The notes below the pieces were generated by a model that searched no databases, had not been told where the DNA came from, and was given only the letters and a program-made list of their open reading frames with translations. Position numbers and translations under genes: made by a program. 64,000 bases of DNA from Streptomyces longhuiensis (GTDB lineage: Bacteria > Actinomycetota > Actinomycetes > Streptomycetales > Streptomycetaceae). Shown piece by piece: positions 45,650-53,182 of this stretch. Position 1 is the first letter of the stretch. Every line of letters begins with the position of its first letter. The stretch lies in the NCBI RefSeq assembly GCF_020616555.1, contig NZ_CP085173.1, forward strand, positions 7,146,001-7,210,000. Direction: 5' to 3'.

Positions 45650-46432
45650 ATGAGTCGGTTCGGGACGTACCACTGGCAGGGGGTGACTCTTGGCGACCCC
45701 GCTCTCGAAGCCGCACGGTCCGAGCTCGCAAGCCCGTCCGACGAGGATGCGGCCCTGCGTGCTTTCGTCCACCTCCTGCGAAGCGGAGACACGGCAGCAA
45801 TGGGGATCGCTCTCGACCACTATCACCATGCGATCTCCGCAGAGCGGTACGGATTCGGCAGCGTACTGAAGGGATACGGTCACGAGGTAATGCAGCGTGC
45901 GCGGCAGATCCTTCGCGAGGCTCCTTCTCCCGCTTCGGAATCGGGTGCGGGGATGTACGGTGCGGATTATGCGAGCGCACTCCTCGTAATGATCAACAGG
46001 GCGGAGGAGGAAGACGTCGAGTTGATCGCCCGTGTACTTGACGCACCGCCGAACTACGATTCCGAATCAGCGGCGTTCAGGTCGGCGGGTAGAATCCTCC
46101 AACTGTCTTCCGGTGCAAACGAAAGACTGGTGACGGCGTTGGCCCGAGTGGTTTTCGACGAGGGCAGGGACATCGATGACCGCCTTGAAGCACTTCAGGC
46201 GCTCGCCAAGAGTTCGGCGCCGCGCACTCTCACGGATTTCAAAAGAGCCATGGAGCTGGACGATCTCGAACTTCAGGCAACTGCGGCACGTGCAATCGCC
46301 AAGCATGACCTGGCGGCCCACCGGAGCCTCATTGAGGAAAAGGTCGCGACGTGGCCGGCGGACGCGCCTTATCCAGCTTCCGACGTGAGAGACGCCCTGG
46401 CTGAAAGCGACGATTCCGTGGAGAACGAGTGA
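45650..46432 (+). CDS. HEAT-like repeat protein, candidate immunity or adaptor
   Basis: A 260-residue all-helical protein. At least five helix pairs of HEAT type are visible (for example DEDAALRAFVHLLRSGDT, ANERLVTALARVVFDEG, DRLEALQALAKSSA, ELQATAARAIAKHD). No signal peptide or catalytic motif is seen. ATG at 45650 follows AAAGGAGGA; the frame continues upstream without support. Its stop overlaps the next GTG. Base use is clearly less GC-rich than the neighbours, as is the 3' end of the gene before it. Its place directly behind a probable toxin domain suggests an immunity protein; a loading adaptor is the alternative. Confidence 0.75.
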   Translation: MSRFGTYHWQGVTLGDPALEAARSELASPSDEDAALRAFVHLLRSGDTAAMGIALDHYHHAISAERYGFGSVLKGYGHEVMQRARQILREAPSPASESGAGMYGADYASALLVMINRAEEEDVELIARVLDAPPNYDSESAAFRSAGRILQLSSGANERLVTALARVVFDEGRDIDDRLEALQALAKSSAPRTLTDFKRAMELDDLELQATAARAIAKHDLAAHRSLIEEKVATWPADAPYPASDVRDALAESDDSVENE

Positions 46433-47115
46433 CCCGCTACGCAGACATCCCCAAGCCCATCCGCTCCGGCATAGTCGTCGTCGACCCCGACCGCGGCACC
46501 CCCCAGCGCGTCATCGTGCTCCAGTTCAACCCCGACACCCTGGAACGCAGCATCGCCCCTCAGTCCGCCGGCGACAGCGGTGACGGTGGCGGCGGAGGCA
46601 GCGGTGGGGGAGACAGGAACGAGGCGCTGCGTCTCAAAGGGCCCGCCCAGGAGACCTGGAAGTTCACCGCCGAGATCGATGCCACCGATCAGCTGGAGAT
46701 CGCGGCGCCCGACGGGATTCATCCGCAGCTCGCCACGCTGGAAATGCTGGTGCAGCCCACCACCGCGCAGCTCCGCGCCGCAAGCCGCCTGTCGCAGAGG
46801 GGCACCATCGAGATCAGCCCGATCGAGATGCCGTTGACGCTGTTCACCTGGGGGAGCAAGCGGGTCATGCCCGTGCGGCTCACCGAACTGTCCGTCAACG
46901 AGTCGGCCTTCGACGTCAACCTCAACCCGATCCGGGCCTCCCTCGGCATCGGCATGAAGATCCTCACCGTCAGCGACCTGCCCGCAGGGCACCGCGGCGC
47001 CGACCTCTACATGGCCCACCTCGCCCAGAAGGAGCGACTGGCCGCGGCCGCGCGGGGCGGGAGTCTCGGGGCCCTCGGGCTGCCGGGAGCAGACGTACTG
47101 AGCGGAAGGGGCTGA
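46429..47115 (+). CDS. CIS tube/baseplate hub adaptor (Afp7/Pvc7 N-terminal-like)
   Basis: A 228-residue protein with the CIS-tube N-terminal domain: RVIVLQFNPDTLERSIAPQ, ETWKFTAEIDATDQLE, GIHPQLATLEMLV and FTWGSKRVMPVRLTELSVNES. A Gly/Ser loop (about 47-62) interrupts the first part. In Afp/PVC this protein joins the tube to the hub and carries a LysM domain; here the LysM part is the separate next gene. GTG at 46429 overlaps the preceding stop (GTGA). Confidence 0.9.
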   Translation: MTRYADIPKPIRSGIVVVDPDRGTPQRVIVLQFNPDTLERSIAPQSAGDSGDGGGGGSGGGDRNEALRLKGPAQETWKFTAEIDATDQLEIAAPDGIHPQLATLEMLVQPTTAQLRAASRLSQRGTIEISPIEMPLTLFTWGSKRVMPVRLTELSVNESAFDVNLNPIRASLGIGMKILTVSDLPAGHRGADLYMAHLAQKERLAAAARGGSLGALGLPGADVLSGRG

Positions 47116-47126
47116 GGAGCACCGCC

Positions 47127-47492
47127 ATGGCTGACATCGAGTCCTATGAGAGTGCGCTGGGGGCGATACCGGGCTCCCATCCGTATCCGCGGACGAGCCG
47201 GTACCACGACGCCGAGATCGGTATTCACCGTCAGGAGGACGGCACCGAGGTCCGCTACACCAAGCGCCGGTTACTGCCCCCGCTCGACGCACAGGAGACG
47301 CAGGAACACGTCGTCGGCGCCGGCGAGCGCCCCGATCTGCTCGCCCAGCGCTTCTTCGGCGACCCCGGCCAGTGGTGGCGCATAGCCGACGCCAATCCCG
47401 TGCTCGATCCAGAGGAGTTGACGGACGAGGCAGGGCGCGTCGTCGACATCCCGTCGGCTGGTGGGATGCCTCGGGGGGACCGGCGTGTCTGA
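47127..47492 (+). CDS. LysM-type baseplate protein
   Basis: A 121-residue protein. Residues about 55-110 hold a LysM/gp53-type fold, AGERPDLLAQRFFGDPGQWWRIADANP then VVDIPSAGG. In contractile systems this module sits in the baseplate as a structural clamp rather than binding glycan. Residues 1-50 carry short strands (SRYHDAEIGIHRQEDG). It follows the tube adaptor by 11 bases and overlaps the next start, consistent with splitting of one Afp7-like protein into two genes. Confidence 0.85.
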   Translation: MADIESYESALGAIPGSHPYPRTSRYHDAEIGIHRQEDGTEVRYTKRRLLPPLDAQETQEHVVGAGERPDLLAQRFFGDPGQWWRIADANPVLDPEELTDEAGRVVDIPSAGGMPRGDRRV

Positions 47493-48624
47493 GCAGCCCG
47501 TGGGGCAGGGCCCCGTCCACATCACGCTCCTCATGGGGCCGAAGCTCGCCCGGCCGGTGCCGGCCGAGGTGACCGAGGCGTTGCTGTCGGCTCAGATCAC
47601 GGCCACCGCGGGGGAGCGCAGCGGCTTTCAGATCGCCTTCGACCTCACCAAGACCGGGATCATCAACCAGCGGCTCCTGCCCGAGGGGTTCTTCGATCCC
47701 AAGACGCGGATCATCGTCACCGTCAGCGTCCGGGGTACCCCCGACGTGCTCTTCGACGGACTCGTCGTGCGGCAGGAGGTCGGCGCCAGCAATCAGCCCG
47801 GGCACTCCACGCTCACCGTCACCGGCGAGGACCTGACGCTGCTGATGGACCTGGAGGAGCGCACGGCCCGGTATCCCAATCTCCCGCCCTCCGAGCGGGT
47901 GCTGGCCATCCTGCGCCGGTACTCGGACTACGGCATCCGGCCCGACGTCTACGCCGAGAAGATCGCCCAGCCCCCGCACCAGGATCTCCGCGTCCACTAC
48001 CAGACCGGGACGGACCTGCAGTACGTCACCGATCTCGCGCGCGCCAACGGCTACACCTTCTATCTCGAACCCGGGCCCAACCCCGGGCAATCCTCCGCAC
48101 GTTGGGGGCCCGAGGTCCGGCTCGGCATCCGTCAGCACGCACTCAACGTCAACATGGACGCCAATACGACCGTGGATCAGCTGACGTTCGCCTACGACGG
48201 GACGGCGCGGGAAGAGCCGCAGGCGCGGTGGCAGGATCCGGGGACCCGGCAGTCCACTCTTCTTCCGCAGCCGCCGATCAGCCCCCTGCGCCCGCCCCTC
48301 GGCCGCCGCCCGACCCCGGCGCTCAGGCGCAGGACCCTCTCCGGGACGGCCAAGCAGCAACGCGAGCAGGCCGAGGCCGAACTCCTCGCCCGTGCCGCCG
48401 TCTCCGCCGACGTCGTCTCCGGGTCCGGCTCGCTCGACGTGAACCGGCACGGGTACATCCTGCAGCCGCGCCAGCTGGTCGGTGTGCGCGGCTCGGGGCG
48501 GGCGTACGACGGCGACTACTACGTCAAGTCCGTCACGCACAACCTGCGGCCGGGGTCCTTCCAGCAGAACTTCACCCTCTCCAGGGAGGGACTGGAGGCG
48601 CGCAGCGACTACGTCCGGCCCTGA
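47485..48624 (+). CDS. Baseplate hub protein (T4 gp27 / phage gpD-like)
   Basis: A 379-residue hub protein, the gp27-like half of the Afp8/VgrG spike. Conserved segments include SGFQIAFDLTKTG, TVSVRGTPDVLFDGLVVRQE, STLTVTGEDLTLLMDLEER, YQTGTDLQYVTDLARANGYTF and YYVKSVTHNLRPGSFQQNFTLSREG. A Pro/Arg linker (about 250-285) is present. GTG at 47485 lies after a purine-rich GGGGGGA site and overlaps the LysM gene by 8 bases. The spike OB-fold is separate, at 48780. Confidence 0.9.
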   Translation: MSEQPVGQGPVHITLLMGPKLARPVPAEVTEALLSAQITATAGERSGFQIAFDLTKTGIINQRLLPEGFFDPKTRIIVTVSVRGTPDVLFDGLVVRQEVGASNQPGHSTLTVTGEDLTLLMDLEERTARYPNLPPSERVLAILRRYSDYGIRPDVYAEKIAQPPHQDLRVHYQTGTDLQYVTDLARANGYTFYLEPGPNPGQSSARWGPEVRLGIRQHALNVNMDANTTVDQLTFAYDGTAREEPQARWQDPGTRQSTLLPQPPISPLRPPLGRRPTPALRRRTLSGTAKQQREQAEAELLARAAVSADVVSGSGSLDVNRHGYILQPRQLVGVRGSGRAYDGDYYVKSVTHNLRPGSFQQNFTLSREGLEARSDYVRP

Positions 48625-48628
48625 CCCC

Positions 48629-48758
48629 CACCTCGTAAAGGCCACAGGGCCTCGTAACAGCCACAGCACCTCGTAGAGCCCACAGCACCGCGTACAGCTC
48701 ACAGCACCTCGCAAGGCCCACAGCACCTCGCAGAGCTCGCAGGACCTCGTAACTCCGC
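48629..48758 (+). repeat. 19-bp imperfect tandem repeat, about seven copies
   Basis: Units of exactly 19 bases with consensus cagcacctcgtagagccca run from 48645 (48645, 48664, 48683, 48702, 48721, 48740), plus a partial unit before. The array begins just after the hub stop and ends about 20 bases before the spike ATG. The unit is not a multiple of three and no plus-strand frame is conserved, so it is noncoding. It could be a leader structure, a protein-binding array or a slippage-prone minisatellite. Confidence 0.85.
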
Positions 48759-48779
48759 ACAGACCAGGAGCAGTTCAGC

Positions 48780-49316
48780 ATGGCGGCAGACGGCAATCGC
48801 TACCTCGGCAAGTTCCGCGGCCGGGTCGTGGACAACGACGATCCGCTGCGCATCGGCCGTATCACCGTCGAGGTCCCGGACGTCCTCGGTGGCGAGGCGT
48901 CCACCTGGGCGCTTCCGTGCCTGCCGTTCACCGGGCCCGAGGCCGGGCAGTTCGTGGTGCCGCCGCCGGGCGCGGGCGTGTGGGTCGAGTTCGAGCAGGG
49001 GGACCCCAGCTTCCCCGTGTGGACCGGCTGTTGGTACGGCGCGGCCGAGGAACTGCCGCCCGACGCGCGGCGTGAGCTGGCGGCGAACTCGCCCAGCAAG
49101 CCGGTCGTCGTACAGACACCGGCCGCGCACAAGCTCGTCATGAACGACACCGCCGGTGCCGAGCAGGGGATTCTGCTCCAGGCCCAGGGCGGCGCGTACA
49201 TCCGCATCACCAAGGAGGCCGTGGTCATCGCGACCGGCGCAGGCGCCGAAGTCGTGCTCCGCGGCAACGAAGTAACCATCAACGAGGGCCAGTTGACCGT
49301 GCTCTCGAAGCGATAG
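48780..49316 (+). CDS. Baseplate spike protein (gpV/gp5 OB-fold)
   Basis: A 178-residue central spike component. Residues about 8-95 form the OB-fold of phage gpV/gp5 and VgrG (GKFRGRVVDNDDPLRIGRI, VEFEQGDPSFPVWTGCWYG). Residues about 110-178 are a beta-repeat stalk (LVMNDTAGAEQGILLQAQGG, YIRITKEAVVIATG, VTINEGQLTVLSK), which in trimers makes a beta-helix needle. The tip is supplied by the PAAR-like protein next. The start is the ATG at 48780. Confidence 0.92.
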   Translation: MAADGNRYLGKFRGRVVDNDDPLRIGRITVEVPDVLGGEASTWALPCLPFTGPEAGQFVVPPPGAGVWVEFEQGDPSFPVWTGCWYGAAEELPPDARRELAANSPSKPVVVQTPAAHKLVMNDTAGAEQGILLQAQGGAYIRITKEAVVIATGAGAEVVLRGNEVTINEGQLTVLSKR

Positions 49317-49335
49317 AAGACGGGGGAAGCACCAA

Positions 49336-49671
49336 GTGTCCGGGAGTCTGCTCGACGCCGGCGCCGTGATCGGCTGCCCGCACGGCGGCCGGGTCACCGC
49401 CGCCACCACACCCTCCGGCGGCGTACGCATCGGGGGCGCGGCCGTCGCGACGGCCGCTCACGCGTACGTCGTCACCGGCTGCCCGCACACCCAGGACGGT
49501 GTGCACAAGCCCTGCGTCTCGGTCCGCTGGACCGCCGACGGCGCCGGCATCACGGTCGACGGCGCGCCCGTGCTGCTCGACACCTCCGCGGCCCAGTGCT
49601 TCACCGCGGCGTTCGTGCCGCAGGGGCCGCCCGTCGTCCAGGCCGCACAGCGAAAGGTGACCGTCCGATGA
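49336..49671 (+). CDS. PAAR-like spike tip protein
   Basis: A 111-residue protein with GTG at 49336. The N-terminal GAVIGCPHGGRVT and the middle GCPHTQDGVHKPC supply C14, H16, C49, H51, H57 and C60, well placed for a metal site that sharpens the cone. Short strands rich in Gly, Ala and Val fit the PAAR-like fold (Afp10/Pvc10 position). It lies between spike and gp25 and overlaps the gp25 start by four bases. Confidence 0.85.
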   Translation: MSGSLLDAGAVIGCPHGGRVTAATTPSGGVRIGGAAVATAAHAYVVTGCPHTQDGVHKPCVSVRWTADGAGITVDGAPVLLDTSAAQCFTAAFVPQGPPVVQAAQRKVTVR

Positions 49672-50060
49672 GTCCGACGAGCCGGGGAACCCGCCCGCGC
49701 AGCGACATCGCGTTCCCCTTCCGCGCCGACCGCCGGGGACGCACCGCGCACGCCGCCCACGGCGAGCACGTCCACGACCTGATCGAGCAACTGCTGTTCA
49801 CCAGCCCCGGCGAGCGGGTGATGCGCCCCGACTTCGGCTGCGGGCTCCTCGACCTGGTCTTCGCCCCGAACAGCCCCGAACTCGTCAGCACGCTCGAACT
49901 GTCCGTGCAGGCCTCGCTCCAGCGCTGGCTCGGCGACCTCATCGACGTGGTGGCCCTCGACGTGGAGAGCGCCGACGACGCCGTACGGGTCCACCTGTCG
50001 TACGTCCTGCGCGCCACCGGAACCCGCGCGGACGACGTCTTCGAAGGGAGGGCGGCGTGA
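49668..50060 (+). CDS. Baseplate wedge protein, GPW/gp25 family
   Basis: A 130-residue gp25/Afp9-like protein that connects sheath to baseplate. Recognisable parts are DIAFPFRADRRGRTA, HVHDLIEQLLFTSPGERVMRPDFGCGLLDLVFAPN and the EPR-type wedge strand region. ATG at 49668 overlaps the PAAR-like stop (ATGA), and its stop overlaps the next GTG (GTGA). Confidence 0.93.
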   Translation: MSPTSRGTRPRSDIAFPFRADRRGRTAHAAHGEHVHDLIEQLLFTSPGERVMRPDFGCGLLDLVFAPNSPELVSTLELSVQASLQRWLGDLIDVVALDVESADDAVRVHLSYVLRATGTRADDVFEGRAA

Positions 50061-53000
50061 CCACCGGTACCACCACCTCCCGCCGCGTCAAGGTAAGAGC
50101 CGCTCAGCTCAACGGAGTTGACTCCGTCGAGGTCAGTGACGACGGGCTGCTGCTCACCGTCATGTTCCTCGGCAAGGCGCCGCACGGACTCGGACCGGAG
50201 AACGTCCGGATCGACGGCGGCCGCCGGATCACCGGCGTCACCGCCGTCGACGTCAGCGTCGAGCGCGAGGAGGACCCGGAGCTCGACGACCGGCTCCACG
50301 TCACCCTCGACCAGACCGGAGACACCTCGGAGTACGTGTTCTCGCTCGTCGAGACCGACCCGTACGGGCGGCCCGGCACCGAGCCCTTCCGCGGTTTCGA
50401 CCAGCGCTACCACCGCGCGTCCTTCTCCTTCCGGCCGAACTGCCCGACCCCCTTCGACTGCAGGGAGGTCGAGCCCCAGGAGGCGGACTTCCCGGACGCG
50501 CCCGTCGTCGACTACACGGTCCGCGACTACGACACCATCCGTAAACTGCTCCTGGACCGGCTCGCGCTCACCACCCCCGATCGGACCGAGCGCAACCCCG
50601 CCGACCTGGGCGTCACGCTCGTGGAGCTGCTCGCGTACACCGGCGACCGGATCAGCTACCAGCAGGACGCGGTGGCCACCGAGGCCTACCTGGACACCGC
50701 GCGCCGCCGGGTCTCCGTGCGACGGCACGTCCGGCTCATCGACTACGCCATGAACGACGGCTGCACCGCACGGGCGTACGTCACCGTGCAGAGCGCCGGT
50801 GACACCGTCCTCGCTCCGGGCACTTTCCGCTTCGCCTCCGTCGACGTGCGCACCCTCGACCCGCACGACCGGCCCGAACCGGGCCCGGTGATCGACGAGA
50901 GCGACGTCGGCGACCTGGGCGAGCGCGGCTCGGTGGAGGTCTTCGAACCGGTCGTCGCCGCCGACCCGCTGGAACTGAAGGTCGCGCACAACAGGATCCG
51001 CCTGTGGACGTGGGGCGGCGAGGTGTGCACCCTGCCGACGGGCGCCACCTCCGCCACCCTGCGCGACGAATGGGACGACCCGGAGACCTGCCGGGAGCGC
51101 CGGCTCGCCCTCAGTCCCGGAGACGTGCTCGTCCTGGAGGAGGTGAAGGGCCCGCGCACCGGCACCCCCGGCGACGCCGATCCCCGCCACCGCCAGGCCG
51201 TACGCCTCACGTCCGTCACCCCGGGCGTCGACCGCATCGAGGACCAGCCGGTCCTTGAGGTCACCTGGGCCGCCGAGGACGCCCTGCGCTTCCCGCTCTG
51301 CCTCACCACGCGCGGCGGCCGCGACTGCCTGCCCGTCGAGGACGTGAGCCTCGCCCGCGGCAACGTCGTCCTCGTCGACCACGGCCGAACCCTCACCGGA
51401 CTCCCGCAGACGGCCACCGTGCCGCCCGGTCCGGCCGTCGTCGCCCCCTGCGACCCGCCCGCCTTCGGCTGCGGCGACCGGAACGAGGGCAACGCACCGG
51501 CCCGGCTCATCAACTCCCTCACGGACCGGGCGGAGAACGGGCAGGCACTCGTACCCGACGACGTCCGTGAGCTGTTCGAGGTGGTGGGTGAGGCGGCGAC
51601 CGTCCGCGCCGGACTCGGTCTGGAGCGCGCCGGGCAGCGGCACGAGCGTGTGGTGCCCGGCACGGCGTACGCCCAGACGGCTGCCCTGCGCACCCTGCTC
51701 GCGCAATCCGTCTACCCGGGCATCGTGCCACGCTTCCGCCCCGTTCTCGGCCGATTCCCGGTCGTACAGGCGGTGCCGTTCCCGGACACGCAGGTCGTGG
51801 CCGCCGGGCAGGCCGAGCGGATCGCCGCGATCGGGGGGCGGGTGCGACAGCGGCTCGTCGAGCTGTGGCGCAGCGCCCGTGACCGCGACGGGCTCGGGGA
51901 CGAGGAGATCGCAGAACTCGCCGTGATCTACGGCCTGAAGGTCCTGGAGCGGCTCGAACTCCGTACGCATCCCGTCCGCGCCCTGCGCGAACTCCTTTAC
52001 AGAAGCGACGAGTTGCTCGCCACGAAGTTGCGCCGCACGGAGATCCTCGCGTCCCGGGCCCGTGCGGGCGCGGTCCTCGACGGGCACATCGCCTGGGAGA
52101 TCGCGCACAGCTGGGGCCCGGCCTACGCGGCAGGACTGCACCCCGACGAGCCCGTGCTGCGGGGGTCCGCGGCCGCCGCGCTCGGCCAGGACCCGCGCAG
52201 GGCGCTGCCCGCCGTACGCGTGCAGGACGGCGATCTGACCTGGGTGCCCCGTCGTGACCTGCTCCACAGCGGGCCCCGCGACCGGCACTTCGTCGGGGAG
52301 CTGGAGGACGACGGCCGCGTCGCCCTGCGCTTCGGCGACGGCCGGCACGGCGCCAGGCCGACGCCGGGCAGTCGGCTCGCCCTGCACCACCGGCTCGGCG
52401 GCGGTGTCGCCGGCAACGTCGGCGCGGAAGCCATCAACCACCTCGTCGTCCAGAGCGACTGCGAACAGCCGCGGGTCACCGTGGTCCGCAACCCGCTGCC
52501 CGCCACCGGCGGAATTGAGCCCGAACCCGTCGATCAGGCCCGCCAGTTGGCCCCGCTCGACCTGCGTCGCACCCGCCTGCGCGCGATCACCGCCGAGGAC
52601 TACGCGGACCTCGCCCGCGCCCTGCCGGGCGTGCAGCGGGCCGCGGCGGAGATCCGCTGGACCGGCAGTGTCCAGGAGGCCCACGTCGCGATCGACGCGT
52701 ACGGCGGCGCGCAGCCGCAGGCCGAGCTGCTCGCCCGGGTCGAGCAGTCCCTGGAGGCGTACCGGCGCATCGGCCACGACCTCGTGGTCGGCCCCGCCCG
52801 CCTGGTGCCGCTGGAGATCGCCCTGAGCGTGTGCGCCGCGCCCGGTCATCAGCAGGGGCAGGTGCTGGCCGAGCTGTACCGAGTCCTCGGCAGCGGCCGC
52901 CTCTCCGGCGGACGGCTCGGCTTCTTCCACCCGGACGCGCTCACCTTCGGCGAACCCGTCCGCCTGAGCCGTCTGGTCGCCGTCGCCGCGGCCGTACCGG

Positions 53001-53182
53001 GCGTGCTGAACGTCCAGGTCGACCGTCTGCGGCGGCTGTTCGAGCAGGACCGAGGAGAGAAGGAGGACGGCGTGCTGCGGCTCGGCCCGCTGGAGATCGC
53101 CACGTGCGACAACGACCCGGACCGGCCGGAGAACGGCCGCCTGGCGATATCCCTGGGAGGTGCCCCCGATGACCGCCTCTGA
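50057..53182 (+). CDS. Baseplate J/gp47 wedge protein (Afp11-like)
   Basis: A 1041-residue baseplate wedge component. The N-terminal part has an all-beta domain (about 1-120), then FPDAPVVDYTVRDYDTIRKLLLDRLA and NPADLGVTLVELLAYTGDRISYQQDAVATEAYLDTARRR broken over segments, the hallmark of large J-type proteins. The C-terminal region (about 770-1000) holds the gp6-like ring domain (VQDGDLTWVPR, FGDGRHGARPTPGS, RLRAITAEDYADLARALPGV). GTG at 50057 overlaps the gp25 stop. The next gene begins inside its last codons. Confidence 0.92.
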   Translation: MTTGTTTSRRVKVRAAQLNGVDSVEVSDDGLLLTVMFLGKAPHGLGPENVRIDGGRRITGVTAVDVSVEREEDPELDDRLHVTLDQTGDTSEYVFSLVETDPYGRPGTEPFRGFDQRYHRASFSFRPNCPTPFDCREVEPQEADFPDAPVVDYTVRDYDTIRKLLLDRLALTTPDRTERNPADLGVTLVELLAYTGDRISYQQDAVATEAYLDTARRRVSVRRHVRLIDYAMNDGCTARAYVTVQSAGDTVLAPGTFRFASVDVRTLDPHDRPEPGPVIDESDVGDLGERGSVEVFEPVVAADPLELKVAHNRIRLWTWGGEVCTLPTGATSATLRDEWDDPETCRERRLALSPGDVLVLEEVKGPRTGTPGDADPRHRQAVRLTSVTPGVDRIEDQPVLEVTWAAEDALRFPLCLTTRGGRDCLPVEDVSLARGNVVLVDHGRTLTGLPQTATVPPGPAVVAPCDPPAFGCGDRNEGNAPARLINSLTDRAENGQALVPDDVRELFEVVGEAATVRAGLGLERAGQRHERVVPGTAYAQTAALRTLLAQSVYPGIVPRFRPVLGRFPVVQAVPFPDTQVVAAGQAERIAAIGGRVRQRLVELWRSARDRDGLGDEEIAELAVIYGLKVLERLELRTHPVRALRELLYRSDELLATKLRRTEILASRARAGAVLDGHIAWEIAHSWGPAYAAGLHPDEPVLRGSAAAALGQDPRRALPAVRVQDGDLTWVPRRDLLHSGPRDRHFVGELEDDGRVALRFGDGRHGARPTPGSRLALHHRLGGGVAGNVGAEAINHLVVQSDCEQPRVTVVRNPLPATGGIEPEPVDQARQLAPLDLRRTRLRAITAEDYADLARALPGVQRAAAEIRWTGSVQEAHVAIDAYGGAQPQAELLARVEQSLEAYRRIGHDLVVGPARLVPLEIALSVCAAPGHQQGQVLAELYRVLGSGRLSGGRLGFFHPDALTFGEPVRLSRLVAVAAAVPGVLNVQVDRLRRLFEQDRGEKEDGVLRLGPLEIATCDNDPDRPENGRLAISLGGAPDDRL

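Noticed and set aside
48629..48758. CRISPR array
   Set aside because: Units are 19 bp directly adjacent with no spacers and no cas genes nearby.
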